Positions 7,847-17,197 are shown, numbered from the stretch's first letter. The stretch is 64,000 nt of DNA from CAZHNW01 sp942491575 (GCA_942491575.1 CALOBT010000025.1:2480001-2544000), one strand, 5' to 3'. A program made the numbers and translations. Notes: generated by a model from the sequence alone, not told the origin.

Positions 7847-10084
7847 ATGACCACTGCAAATATAATCTACACAAAAATTGATGAAGCCCCGGCTCTTGCA
7901 ACATATTCATTGCTGCCAATTATTGAAGCATATGTAAAGGGGACTGGTATAACCATAGAGACAAAGGATATCTCTTTATCAGGAAGGATAATAGCTAATT
8001 TTCCTGAAAATCTGACTGAAGATCAGAAAATTCCAGATCACCTCGCTGAATTAGGAGAGCTTACTTTGAAACCGGAAGCTAATATTATAAAACTTCCGAA
8101 TATAAGTGCATCAATTCCGCAGCTAAAGGCTGCAATAAAAGAACTTCAAAGCCAGGGATATGACATCCCTGAATATCCTGAAGATCCTCAAAATGAAAAA
8201 GAAAAAGAGACCCAAAATCGTTACGCAAAGGTTCTCGGCAGCGCGGTTAATCCGGTGTTGCGACAGGGCAACTCTGACCGTAGAGCTCCAATATCTGTAA
8301 AGGAATATGCGAAAAAATTTCCCAGATCAATGGGATTACCATTACGTGATTGGAGTTCTGATTCCAAATCCCATGTCGCGCATATGACAGAGGGAGACTT
8401 CTATGGTAATGAAAAATCTATAGTCAGTGAAAGGGATGACACGCTAAAGATAGAATTTACCGGAGCAGATGGCACATCGGAAATATTAAAGGATAATATT
8501 GCGGTCCTTAAGGATGAGATTGTTGATGGAACCTTTATGAGCAAAAAAACTCTGAGGAAATTTTTTGATGAACAGATAAAGGATGCCAAGAGCAAGAATC
8601 TGTTATTTTCACTTCATATGAAAGCAACCATGATGAAAGTATCTGATCCGGTAATATTTGGTCATTGTGTTTCTGTTTATTATAAAGATGTTTTTGAGAA
8701 GCATGAAGATGTTATCAAGGAACTGGGTTTTAATGTTAATAATGGTATTGGTGATCTCTACTCGAAACTGCAGAAGCTGCCCGATGATAAACGAAAAGCA
8801 ATAGAAAATGACATCGAAGCAATTTATGAAAAACAGGCGGAATTGGCTATGGTTGATTCTTCTAAAGGGATAACCAATCTTCATGTTCCCAGTGATATTA
8901 TAATTGATGCTTCTATGCCTGTTGTTGTCAGAGATGGAGGAAAGATGTGGGGAGCAGATGACCAGCTCCATGATACAAAGGCAGTTATCCCTGACAGGTC
9001 ATACGCCACTATGTACAAAGAAATTATTGAGAATTGTAAAGTTCATGGAGCTTTTGACAGAGCTAAGCTTGGAACAGTGCCAAATGTGGGACTCATGGCA
9101 CAGAAGGCTGAAGAATACGGTTCTCACCCTACAACATTTGAAGCACCTGACAATGGAATTATTAAGGTAGTTGACTCTTCAGGTTCAGTGTTAATGGAAC
9201 ATGAAGTTGAAGAGGGCGACATCTGGAGAATGTCAAGGGTAAAGGATATTCCGGTTCAGGACTGGGTGAAACTTGCGGTATCCAGAATGAAGGCAACCGG
9301 TACACCGGCAGTTTTCTGGCTTGATGAAAACCGTGCCCATGATGCAGAGCTAATAACAAAGGTTAATAAATATATAAAAGACCATGATACATCGGGAACG
9401 GAATATCACATAATGGCTCCTGTTGATGCAATGAAATTTTCGCTTGATAGAATCAGAGAGGGAAAGGATACAATCTCTGTTACCGGAAATGTACTGCGGG
9501 ATTATCTTACGGATTTATTCCCAATTATCGAACTGGGCACCAGTGCGAAAATGCTTTCAGTTGTACCTCTCCTCAATGGCGGCGGACTGTTTGAAACCGG
9601 AGCCGGAGGTTCTGCGCCAAAGCATGTTCAGCAGTTCATAAAAGAGGGCCATACCCGATGGGATTCCCTCGGTGAATACTCTGCCCTCACAGCATCATTC
9701 GAACATATTGCTTCAACCTGCGATAATAAAAAAGCTAAAATACTAAAAGAGACCCTTGATAAGGCTATATCTGATTTTCTTGAAAATGAAAAGTCACCTT
9801 CCCGAAAGGTTCATGAGCTGGATAATCGTGGAAGTAATTTTTATCTGGCACTCTATTGGGCTAAAGCCCTGGCTGAACAGACAGAGGACTCAGATCTAAA
9901 AAACCGTTTCAAAAAGGTGGCAATTGAGCTTGAAGGCAATGAATCAAAAATAATTGATGAACTTAATTCGGCTCAAGGGAGGGCAGTTGACATGGGCGGA
10001 TATTATCATCCTGATCCAAAACTTCTGACAAAAGAGATGCGGCCAAGTGCTACTTTCAACACAATCATCGATAATATAAAATAA
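7847..10084 (+). CDS. icd: Monomeric NADP-dependent isocitrate dehydrogenase
   Basis: This 745-residue protein has the length and sequence of the monomeric (IDH-II) type, which decarboxylates isocitrate to 2-oxoglutarate and reduces NADP+ in the cytoplasm. It starts MTTANIIYTKIDEAPALATYSLLPI, and contains VNPVLRQGNSDRRAP near residue 137, DASMPVVVRDGGKMWG near 350, and GGLFETGAGGSAPKHVQQF near 585, all family signatures for substrate and NADP binding. GAAGGGAG lies 6 bases before the ATG. It is monocistronic, ending at a strong terminator 13 bases after the stop. Confidence 0.96.
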   Translation: MTTANIIYTKIDEAPALATYSLLPIIEAYVKGTGITIETKDISLSGRIIANFPENLTEDQKIPDHLAELGELTLKPEANIIKLPNISASIPQLKAAIKELQSQGYDIPEYPEDPQNEKEKETQNRYAKVLGSAVNPVLRQGNSDRRAPISVKEYAKKFPRSMGLPLRDWSSDSKSHVAHMTEGDFYGNEKSIVSERDDTLKIEFTGADGTSEILKDNIAVLKDEIVDGTFMSKKTLRKFFDEQIKDAKSKNLLFSLHMKATMMKVSDPVIFGHCVSVYYKDVFEKHEDVIKELGFNVNNGIGDLYSKLQKLPDDKRKAIENDIEAIYEKQAELAMVDSSKGITNLHVPSDIIIDASMPVVVRDGGKMWGADDQLHDTKAVIPDRSYATMYKEIIENCKVHGAFDRAKLGTVPNVGLMAQKAEEYGSHPTTFEAPDNGIIKVVDSSGSVLMEHEVEEGDIWRMSRVKDIPVQDWVKLAVSRMKATGTPAVFWLDENRAHDAELITKVNKYIKDHDTSGTEYHIMAPVDAMKFSLDRIREGKDTISVTGNVLRDYLTDLFPIIELGTSAKMLSVVPLLNGGGLFETGAGGSAPKHVQQFIKEGHTRWDSLGEYSALTASFEHIASTCDNKKAKILKETLDKAISDFLENEKSPSRKVHELDNRGSNFYLALYWAKALAEQTEDSDLKNRFKKVAIELEGNESKIIDELNSAQGRAVDMGGYYHPDPKLLTKEMRPSATFNTIIDNIK

Positions 10085-10096
10085 TAAATAAAAAAA

Positions 10097-10127
10097 GCCA
10101 ATTCAGTTTATTTGAACTGGCTTTTTT
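10097..10127 (+). terminator. Rho-independent terminator of icd
   Basis: AGCCAATTCAG pairs with the later TGAACTGGCT (one A-C mismatch) across a short loop, followed by six T residues. Confidence 0.88.
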
Positions 10128-10128
10128 A

Positions 10129-10414
10129 ATTATTTCTTTAGGTGCCTTGATTGATACAACTGATACGACTCCAGCTACTTTCACTTTTTTCCCCCATATT
10201 TCTTCATTATGCTTATAGCACTCGATTTTATACTGTAAGTCTAGAAATCTTTCACACGGGTGTCGAGGCTCAGCATATTCCCCCGGGTAAGTTTTAACAA
10301 ATATATCAATTCCAGATCTCTGACAGGCTTCTTTAAGAAAACTAATTCTACAGGATCATCTTCAATAAACTCACCAAGAACTAAACGCTCTTGAGCCGAT
10401 AGTGTATGTGGATA
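10129..10414 (-). pseudogene. Frameshifted remnant of an unrecognised gene
   Basis: On the minus strand a protein-like sequence runs through two frames. The first reads YPHTLSAQERLVLGEFIEDD then PVELVFL; near 10335 the likely continuation shifts by one base to KEACQRSGIDIFVKTYPGEY and then EPRHPCERFLDLQYKIECYK. There is no start codon at the front and the tail runs into the icd terminator with no proper stop. The amino-acid composition and continuity across the shift indicate a degraded coding sequence. I do not recognise the family. Confidence 0.5.
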
Positions 10415-10533
10415 TCAATATAAAAAAGAGAAACGGAATATCAGCTACCGTGTATTTCAGACTGGGCTCTCCTTGAGGTAAATATAGCATCTTATTGGTA
10501 TAAAAAAAGTTCTTTTAAAATTGCAGAAAAATA

Positions 10534-10561
10534 TTGACATTCGGAATACGAATTCTAACTA
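10534..10561 (+). promoter_or_regulatory. Possible sigma-70 promoter for the MauE-like gene
   Basis: A perfect TTGACA lies at 10534-10539 and a weak TAACTA 16 bases later at 10556-10561. The TTG of this box could be misread as a start codon for the downstream gene. Confidence 0.45.
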
Positions 10562-10584
10562 TCGATATATCAAATAGGTATCCA

Positions 10585-11058
10585 ATGCAATTTAAGAAAA
10601 AAAATAAGTCCAGATCCCTTAAAATTATTCTCTCGCCATGGGCATACCGTACCGCCCGTCTGATTCTTGGAACAGTATTTCTCTATGCGGGCTTCTCAAA
10701 AATCTTCGATCCCTCCTCATTTGCCCGGATAATAAGCAACTACGGTATCGTTCCGGAATACCTGCTGGTCCCTGTGGCAATACTAATGCCCGCCATTGAA
10801 ATTTTTGCCGCCCTGGGGCTTATTTTTGATATCCGCTTCAGCCTTGAGGTTATTACCGGTTTTCTGTTCCTATTTGTGGGAATCCTCTGGTTCGGAATTC
10901 TCAAGGGACTTACGGTAGACTGCGGATGTTTTTCCACTGAAGACATATCTGAACATGACAGTCTGAGACACGCACTGTATCGTGACTTTATTTTTATCGC
11001 CCTCACGGCATACTGTTTTATCTGGAGGAAGTACCGCGGGCGCAGAGTCTTTCTGTAA
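10585..11058 (+). CDS. MauE/DoxX-like membrane protein
   Basis: The product (157 residues from the ATG at 10585) has four predicted membrane segments, the signature RLILGTVFLYAGFSKIFDPS near the front, and DCGCFS between the last two segments. That Cys-x-Cys motif is typical of MauE-type members of the DoxX group, which are thought to support disulfide or thiol chemistry in the periplasm. An earlier in-frame TTG at 10534 is part of a -35 box, so the ATG is preferred. The rhodanese lipoprotein follows 66 bases downstream on the same strand, consistent with sulfur or thiol redox work, though this is inference. Confidence 0.82.
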   Translation: MQFKKKNKSRSLKIILSPWAYRTARLILGTVFLYAGFSKIFDPSSFARIISNYGIVPEYLLVPVAILMPAIEIFAALGLIFDIRFSLEVITGFLFLFVGILWFGILKGLTVDCGCFSTEDISEHDSLRHALYRDFIFIALTAYCFIWRKYRGRRVFL

Positions 11059-11124
11059 CGTAAAATAAAGATACCCGATTATCGGGGGTATTATTTAATT
11101 ATAACGCATAAGGAGAATTTAAGA

Positions 11125-11622
11125 ATGAAAAAAGGATTGGTTTTACTGACTATTATTTTTATGGCTGTAATTACCGCGTCATGCGGAAAGCTCGGCTCAA
11201 ATGAACTGTCCAAGGAAAAAATTGCAGTCAAGTTTGCACGTGAAGTTCTGCGGGGCAACTACAAAATTGTTACCGTCGATGAGTTGAATAAATGGCAAAA
11301 TGAGAAAAAGGAAATGCTTATAATAGACACAATGCCTAAAAAAAGCAGCTATAATAAACACCACATTCCCGGTGCAGAGCAGATTCTTTTTCCGATTCCC
11401 GAAATGAGGACAATTGAAAACAGCAAAAAGAAAAATTTACTGGCACTTCTTGGCAAAGACAAAAAGAAAACAATTGTTTTTTACTGCGGCTTTACAAAAT
11501 GTACTCGCAGTCATAATGCTGCCATGTGGGCCGCAAAACTCGGTTATAAAAACGTTTACCGCTGCCCCGGAGGAATCGTCGGCTGGAAGGAAGCCGGCTA
11601 CCCTACTTCTGCGGTAAAATAG
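11125..11622 (+). CDS. Rhodanese-like lipoprotein
   Basis: A 20-residue hydrophobic leader ends in VITASC, a lipobox, so the 165-residue protein is probably anchored in the envelope. The rest is a single rhodanese domain: MLIIDTMPKKSSYNKHHIPGA near residue 72, the active-loop region FYCGFTKCTRSHNAA near 120, and GGIVGWKEAGYP at the end. Two cysteines in the loop are candidates for the sulfur-carrying residue. AAGGAG precedes the ATG. It follows the MauE-like gene and ends at a strong hairpin. The sulfur acceptor is unknown. Confidence 0.87.
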   Translation: MKKGLVLLTIIFMAVITASCGKLGSNELSKEKIAVKFAREVLRGNYKIVTVDELNKWQNEKKEMLIIDTMPKKSSYNKHHIPGAEQILFPIPEMRTIENSKKKNLLALLGKDKKKTIVFYCGFTKCTRSHNAAMWAAKLGYKNVYRCPGGIVGWKEAGYPTSAVK

Positions 11623-11653
11623 AAAATTCATACTCATTTTTATGAATATAGGG

Positions 11654-11684
11654 AGGGGTACCCCAAAAGGGGTATCCCTGTTTA
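11654..11684 (+). terminator. Hairpin terminator after the rhodanese gene
   Basis: An 11-bp stem with one G-T pair closes an AAAA loop (GGGGTACCCC against GGGGTATCCC) and is followed by GTTTA. The short T run makes termination likely rather than certain. Confidence 0.6.
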
Positions 11685-11980
11685 TCTGAAAATATCCGAC
11701 AAACAAGTCATGAGAGAGAACAGCTTCACAAGCAGTATAAATGTCTGAATTGCTGATTTTACTTTATAGATATAAATTCATTCAGATCAGAATCAAGTAT
11801 GTTCTTAAGTTCAATGAAGTTGTCCGCTCTTGTCTCCGTAAAGAGAAAACCAAATACAGGGTATTCCCTGAAATTGATTTTTCTCAACTCAATTGGTTTT
11901 TCAAATCCATTAAGTAATTTGTCATAATCAAAAGAGTCAATTTCTTCAGCATCTTTTCCCGTAGAATTATCCAGTACTAT

Positions 11981-11983
11981 AAT
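11981..11983. repeat. Target-site duplication AAT, left copy (right copy 13214-13216)
   Basis: AAT abuts both ends of the IS150-type element. Keeping one copy restores the ATP-grasp frame exactly. Confidence 0.8.
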
Positions 11984-12013
11984 TGCACTGCACCCCAGAA
12001 ACTGTAAATAACT

Positions 12014-12808
12014 TTAATGCATAAATTGTGATTTCTCTAACTTTTTCCTATATTCCACAGGCGTTAAATTCTCTATCGATGAATGTGGTCTGATAGAATT
12101 ATATTTATCAATGAAATTAAAAATCGAATCAGCTGATTCTTCCTTGTTATCATAATCTGAAATATTTATTTCCTGGCGTTTAACCGTGCTGTTAAACGAT
12201 TCTGCATGAGCATTCTCATATGCATTACCTACACACATAGATATTTTCATCTCTAATAATTTCAGTCTTTTGATATAGGCAACTGAACAATATCTTACAT
12301 CTGAGTCTGTATGATGTATACAGTTCTTTAGGTTAAGATTTCCTCTGTTTTGTATAGCATCCTCCAGGGCAGCCAGTACAAGCTCTGTATTGTTTCTATC
12401 TGAAACCGCCTCTCCTATTATCTCACGATTATGTCTGTCCATCAGGGTTGCAAGAAAATGATCTTTGCCCCTGACATCATAGGCAGTTACATCACCAACA
12501 ACCAATTGGTTAATATCAGTTGTTTCAAAATTCTTGATAAGATTTTTATATTTTTTGAGATTATGACTGGAATCAGTTGTTTTCGTTCGAAATTTCTTCT
12601 TTTTCCTGCATAAAAGGTTTTTTTCGCGCATTATTCGATTAACTTTTTTGTGGTTTATCAGCATTTGGCGGTTCAAATAAACTGTAACCGGCCTGTAGCC
12701 AGATTCAGGCACCAATTCAATATAGTCCTCAATTTCCTTTGCAATCATCATATCATCTGTATCCTTTTCAAATTTTCTGTAATAGTAGGTTGAAATGCTT
12801 AAACCCAT
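12014..12808 (-). CDS. IS150-type OrfB, DDE transposase
   Basis: The listed span begins at an internal ATG and encodes 264 residues; the frame is open further upstream (IIREYLAPEFGVVKSCKAMG) to the slippery site at 12867-12873, so the natural product is an OrfAB fusion. The integrase core shows D in VVGDVTAYDV, D in HHTDSDVRYC and E in YENAHAESFNSTVK, the DDE triad. RPHSSIENLTPVEY near the C-terminus is an IS3-family signature. Confidence 0.92.
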   Translation of the reverse strand: MGLSISTYYYRKFEKDTDDMMIAKEIEDYIELVPESGYRPVTVYLNRQMLINHKKVNRIMREKNLLCRKKKKFRTKTTDSSHNLKKYKNLIKNFETTDINQLVVGDVTAYDVRGKDHFLATLMDRHNREIIGEAVSDRNNTELVLAALEDAIQNRGNLNLKNCIHHTDSDVRYCSVAYIKRLKLLEMKISMCVGNAYENAHAESFNSTVKRQEINISDYDNKEESADSIFNFIDKYNSIRPHSSIENLTPVEYRKKLEKSQFMH

Positions 12809-12825
12809 AGCTTTACAGCTTTTGA

Positions 12826-13155
12826 CTACTCCGAATTCCGGGGCGAGATACTCCCTGATGATTTTTCTTTTTTCCTCAGTTGTTTTAGTATTTTTTCCGT
12901 TTTTTTTAGAATGTGATTCTCAAGGGCAAGATCACTTACCGTTTCTTCGAGATCTTTAATACGCTTTTTAAGTTCAGCTGTCTCCTGCTCATCTGTATCG
13001 TAGTCACCCACAGAGAATATATCTCTCCATTTGTATAAAGTTGTACTTGTTATTCCTTCACGCTTAGAAATCTCTGCAGCTGTTGATATCCCCATGAGCA
13101 ATTCATGAGCTATCTTCTTTTTAAATTCTTGACTGTATCTTTTTCTTGTTATCAT
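12826..13155 (-). CDS. IS150-type OrfA, helix-turn-helix transposase subunit
   Basis: The 109-residue product begins ITRKRYSQEFKKKIAHELLM and has the helix-turn-helix AAEISKREGITSTTLYKWRD, then a long coiled coil (residues 60-95) for multimerisation. AGGAGA lies 9 bases before the ATG. The C-terminal codons overlap the A AAA AAG slippery heptamer that fuses it to OrfB. Confidence 0.92.
   Translation of the reverse strand: MITRKRYSQEFKKKIAHELLMGISTAAEISKREGITSTTLYKWRDIFSVGDYDTDEQETAELKKRIKDLEETVSDLALENHILKKTEKILKQLRKKEKSSGSISPRNSE
12867..12873 (-). promoter_or_regulatory. Programmed -1 frameshift heptamer A AAA AAG
   Basis: Read on the minus strand, A AAA AAG lies in the correct phase at the end of orfA. 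A -1 slip continues as RKIIREYLAPEF in the orfB frame. This is the canonical IS3/IS150 signal. Confidence 0.8.
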
Positions 13156-14299
13156 AATGCTATTCTCCTAAAACATGTATTTTTTGTCATTACAGTTTTA
13201 GGGGTGCAGACCAAATACTGAATAATTTCCCTTCCTTGTCTTCTAAAATATCGAACCAGTCAGGCTCCGTTTGTTTATAGTAACATAAGTAGGGATTGAG
13301 TCCATATGCAAAGAAGGTGAGATCGGCAGTGGTACACCAGCCCCCGAAACGCATTGGATTAACCTCGATGGGAAGAATCCTTCCATCATTCTTTCTTCTG
13401 AGCTCTATATGTACGGGGAAGTTTTTAACTCCTGTCAATTTTCCAATTTTTTCAGCAAACTCGGTAAATTCCTTAAGATTGTTTTCAATTATTTCTTTAG
13501 AAGTAGTATAAACCCTGTCACTGACATCTGAATCCGACGCGAACGCATGTTTAAGTATTCCCAGTATTACCGGTTTACCCTCTGCATTAAAATATGCATC
13601 AACTGCGAATTCTTCTCCATCGATACACTCTTCAATTATAAATGCAGTGGTATCAAGAACCTCTTCAGGGTACAAATCCTTTATCTGATTTATTTCTTTA
13701 AAAATCGAATCAATAGTACTGTACCATTCTTCAAAAGTCGAAACCCTGTAGACTCCCATACTAAAAAAGCCTACACTCGGTTTGATGATAAATGGCAGGG
13801 GCAACTCATCAAACTGAATCTTTGTAAAGTCTTCAATCTTAATCTCTTTGAAGTAAAAATCCGGAAATATTGATTCTGTGAGTTTGCGAAATTTAATTTT
13901 GTTCTTGAATAACTCAATTTTTTTCGGAAGGTTGGTAAAAGAAAGATTCCTCGAAATCCAGTCTATCGAATTCTCAGAGACAGTATAAATGATTGGATTT
14001 TCAAATCCCCGGATCTTTTCTACAGCCCTTTCTTCAGGAATCAGTTTTGTTCCGTCAAATAGGCATAATTCCTTTACTGCTTTGGTGCTAACCACGGGAA
14101 TGGAATTTTCTTCAACAGTCCTTTTAAAAAAGTCAGAAACATATGGTTTATCTACAAAAAACATATCTTTGCCTTAGGTGGATTTAAATTTAAGTAGTAT
14201 AGAACACACCATTAAAAAAGTAACTCAAGCATGTAAGGATACTGTCCGGAGTCTTGAAACGGTATAGCTAAAAACTTGTCCCGGTTTAATTAGGGGAAG

Positions 14300-15196
14300 T
14301 TAAAAATTTTCCTTCATTGTTATTATCTGCTTATCCTTTTCCTCCCAGATTCTATTAATCCAGTTTTGAAAATACTCCCGGCTGTTCTCATCGTCAGTGT
14401 AGTCTCCCAGCAGGTCTTGAGTTACAGGTATAATTTTAATATCGACCTTTACCTTTTTAACAAGCCCGCAGAGGAATGGCCAAAAATTGATTTTACTGTG
14501 TGTAGGATATACGATTGTAACATCAATAATACCTGTCAACTGTTCTCCAATGGCGGAAAGCACAAATCCGGCTCCCCCTGAACGGGGTTTCAGTAAATGC
14601 TGATATGGGGATTCCTGTCTGCCATGAGATTCCTTCGTAAAACGTGTACCTTCAAGAAAATTCATTATGGAAACCGGTACTATTTTAAATTTCTCACATG
14701 CCTTTTTGGTAATCTCTATATCCTTACCCTTTAGATGTGGATTTTTTTCAATAAACTCTTTAGTGTATCGTTTCATAAAAGGGAAATCAAGTGCCCACCA
14801 CGCGAGACCGAGAATGGGAACCCATATCAATTCTTTCTTAAGAAAAAATTTAATATAAGGAATTTTACCATACAATACTTTTTGAAGTATTATAATATCA
14901 ACCCATGATTGATGGTTTGAGAAAACAAGATATCTTCCTTTTTTTTCAAAATTAGAATCCCCTGTGATCTCCCAGTCTATCCTTCTGGTTAGTTTCAGTA
15001 TAATATTATTTCTGTACACCCAGTCATTGGCGATTTTATTTAAAATAACATTAAACAACCTGGTTGCACTTTCAAATGGAAAGAATAATTTAAGTAATGC
15101 CACGGGAAACAAGAACATCGCACAAAAGAAAATATTTATCATTAACAGAGTAAAGCTAAGCAAACCGATTATAGTATGATGTAAAAATTTTAACAC
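14300..15196 (-). CDS. YihG-type 1-acyl-glycerol-3-phosphate acyltransferase family protein
   Basis: The 298-residue protein has an N-terminal membrane segment (residues 8-38), the catalytic HX4D motif in FSNHQSWVD near residue 93, and the substrate motif NFLEGTRFTKES near 185, which identify a PlsC-superfamily acyltransferase. The pattern and length are those of the YihG/LCLAT1 branch, acting on lysophospholipids at the inner membrane. The start is GTG with AAGGA upstream. It lies 42 bases after the stop of the FAD enzyme on the same strand and is probably cotranscribed, hinting at a shared lipid or pigment role. The acceptor is not predictable. Confidence 0.86.
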   Translation of the reverse strand: MLKFLHHTIIGLLSFTLLMINIFFCAMFLFPVALLKLFFPFESATRLFNVILNKIANDWVYRNNIILKLTRRIDWEITGDSNFEKKGRYLVFSNHQSWVDIIILQKVLYGKIPYIKFFLKKELIWVPILGLAWWALDFPFMKRYTKEFIEKNPHLKGKDIEITKKACEKFKIVPVSIMNFLEGTRFTKESHGRQESPYQHLLKPRSGGAGFVLSAIGEQLTGIIDVTIVYPTHSKINFWPFLCGLVKKVKVDIKIIPVTQDLLGDYTDDENSREYFQNWINRIWEEKDKQIITMKENF

Positions 15197-15238
15197 AATT
15201 GAATTCCTTTGAATAGTTTTCGTAATAATAATTTGATC

Positions 15239-16870
15239 CTATATCTTTGTTCCCGTTAATTCCTCCAGCAACAAAGAGGCAGTAGAGATTCCCTCTGCAA
15301 TGCCAGGGAAATTTTTAGTTGAAGATACATTGTAGAGATTGGAAGGAGTTTCTGTCTCTTCAATGGTTCCCTTCAGAATTTCCTTCACACTCATTCTTCT
15401 TCCATATGCTGATCCTAATTCGCAACCCGTGTCATTTTCAATATCAATGGAACTGATTACTTTAACAAATACCAGGTTGGATTTAATTCCTGGAAAAATA
15501 TTTCGATCTAAGATATCCACTACGTCTTTTCCCAATTTATTTTTAAACCTTTTAACTTCGGCTGCACCATTAGCATAGATTTCTTTTTCCTGCTCATAAT
15601 TACCTGGACAAAAAAGAACCAGGGCATCCAGGTCTTTATTTGTCGAGGCGGTAAAACCATTGGCTGTTGGTGAATTAATAAATAACATTCGGGGAGGTTC
15701 TGTTACATCAGGATATTGGTATTCCACCTCATTTCCATCCTGCCACCAGTAATTGCTTCCTTTCATCTTAGGTATTTCTTTAAGCCCTTTTTTAAAACCA
15801 ATACATATTGTAGGTATAGAATGTGAAGGAGTATAATCAAATTTTTCAGGCTCTTTGTCTAACAGTGCGTCCGTTAACCTTGGAGAAATATCACTGAAAA
15901 CATAGTCACATGGATATTCGGATCCGTCTTCGCATATTACACTGGTGACAGTATCATTTTCAGCAACAAGACGAATTACCTTTTTACCGGTTTCCACAGA
16001 TCCGCCATTTTTTTTAATGATTGATACGAGAGACCCGAAAAAATGATGAAATCCCTTCTTCGGATAGCGGGCCCCTTTATGATAGTTACCTGTTCCAACT
16101 ATAAAAGCCAATGCGGACATTTCAGACTCCGATTCCGCAAATATTCCACCATGACCGTAAAGGATTCGTCTCACCATACTGCTTATCCCGTAGGAGTCGA
16201 ACCATTCGGATAATGATTGAAATATCAGTTTACTCATTTTAAGTTTAAGAGAAAATGGAGCCTCCCCCTTAATGAAAAATTTTGTGGCCAGAAAAATTCT
16301 TCCCTGCTTATTGATATTTTCACTGAAAAATGATTTATAAGTTTTATATATTTCTATCATATCATTAAAAAGCCGGATTATTCCATCCTTTTCTTCTGGA
16401 AAAAGTCTAACCAGCTCATCCCTGAATTTTTCTTTACCCAGTGGAACTTTAAAGCTGCAATAAAAACTGTTGGATTTATAATCCCTTTGTCCCACGAATA
16501 TTTTTTCAAAACCATCCTGTGCCATCAAAAGGAAGGGATTGGTTTTTTTTATATCTAAAAACTTTAAATAACGGTCTCCAAGTTCTCCATCATTAAACTC
16601 CCACACATATTGTGGTCCCATGGAGAATTTCAATCCCTTAAAAGTAAGCCATCGCCCATGCCCGCCTATGAGCTTTTTATGCATTTCAAGTACATTTACT
16701 TTATGACCAATTTTTGCAAATAGCGCTCCCGATGCGATACCTCCAATTCCACTGCCAATCACGACAATATTCTTTTTTTCATCTGACCACAATGGTGTAT
16801 TTTTTATGTTAAAAAGTGGAAATTTATGAAGCAATCTGGTTGTTTCATCTTTTGCAGGCATTTTCATCAT
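15239..16870 (-). CDS. FAD-dependent desaturase/isomerase (phytoene desaturase superfamily)
   Basis: The 543-residue protein has an N-terminal dinucleotide-binding fold, NIVVIGSGIGGIASGALFAKIGHKVNVLE (residues about 34-62), then GGHGRWLTFKGLKFSMGPQY, the FAD-contact region of carotenoid desaturases, CrtISO and retinol saturases. The C-terminal NLYNVSSTKNFPGIAEGIST is the second FAD-binding signature. It should oxidise, isomerise or saturate a long hydrophobic chain, but the substrate cannot be read from sequence. Three starts (ATG 16870, 16867, 16861) share one AGGATG region. The acyltransferase follows in the same direction. No carotenoid synthesis gene is in the window. Confidence 0.84.
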   Translation of the reverse strand: MMKMPAKDETTRLLHKFPLFNIKNTPLWSDEKKNIVVIGSGIGGIASGALFAKIGHKVNVLEMHKKLIGGHGRWLTFKGLKFSMGPQYVWEFNDGELGDRYLKFLDIKKTNPFLLMAQDGFEKIFVGQRDYKSNSFYCSFKVPLGKEKFRDELVRLFPEEKDGIIRLFNDMIEIYKTYKSFFSENINKQGRIFLATKFFIKGEAPFSLKLKMSKLIFQSLSEWFDSYGISSMVRRILYGHGGIFAESESEMSALAFIVGTGNYHKGARYPKKGFHHFFGSLVSIIKKNGGSVETGKKVIRLVAENDTVTSVICEDGSEYPCDYVFSDISPRLTDALLDKEPEKFDYTPSHSIPTICIGFKKGLKEIPKMKGSNYWWQDGNEVEYQYPDVTEPPRMLFINSPTANGFTASTNKDLDALVLFCPGNYEQEKEIYANGAAEVKRFKNKLGKDVVDILDRNIFPGIKSNLVFVKVISSIDIENDTGCELGSAYGRRMSVKEILKGTIEETETPSNLYNVSSTKNFPGIAEGISTASLLLEELTGTKI

Positions 16871-17197
16871 CCTATGTTTTTGCTCGTGTTCGGATGATAG
16901 GTGAGTTCACTCTGCTGTCAATAGATTTCCAGATTTTAACAGAAGTGAAACCTCATTCATGAAAATATTTAACCATCTCAAATATACTGAAAAACTTAGG
17001 GAATTCTGTATTAACGAAAACAAAACATTAGCAGTTGCTTCATTTGGTTAGCCGGTAAATCTATGATTATACTTCAAACCCGGCTCTCTAAAATTTTTTT
17101 AAATCACTGAACCAATATCGACAGATACGGGGGAGTAAGTTTTTTTCGGAAAATACCGGTTATTCCTGTCTTTTTATTATACAGGAAACATACATGC
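16871..17197. other. Intergenic region with one short reading frame
   Basis: This divergent spacer holds a 30-codon frame on the plus strand (16959-17051, starting MKIFNHLKYTEKLREFC and ending in TAG) with protein-like composition but no strong ribosome site. It may be the truncated front of a lost gene. Nothing else is recognisable. Confidence 0.35.

Larger units (their letters stand above)
11984..13213 (-). mobile_element. IS3-family (IS150-type) insertion sequence, 1230 bp
   Basis: Terminal inverted repeats at 11984-12012 and 13185-13213 share TG, CTGCACCCC, AAACTGTAA and AC, and end TG...CA; the TG..CTGCACCC end resembles IS150. It carries orfA and orfB on the minus strand with a canonical frameshift heptamer between them. 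A 3-bp AAT duplication flanks it. All parts look intact, and it lies in the same orientation as the ATP-grasp gene it interrupts. Confidence 0.93.
11759..14164 (-). pseudogene. ATP-grasp domain protein gene split by an IS
   Basis: The front part (14164 down to 13214) encodes 317 residues, including FIIKPSVGFFSMGVYRV (ATP-grasp core lysine), IIEECIDGEEFAVDAYF and PVHIELRRKND with LPIEVNPMRFGG (metal-binding end of the fold). The tail (11983 down to 11759) encodes about 75 residues ending ELKNILDSDLNEFISIK. Removing the IS at 11984-13213 with one AAT copy gives one 390-residue frame reading LFSIIVLDNSTGKD across the joint. The family ligates carboxylates to amines or thiols with ATP; the substrate here is unknown. 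The inserted gene loses its last 75 residues and gains a short IS-coded tail, so it is probably inactive. Confidence 0.92.

Noticed and set aside
11989..13208. Shorter ends for the second IS based on the best part of the inverted repeat
   Set aside because: These ends leave no target duplication and do not restore the ATP-grasp frame; extending by five bases at each end does both.
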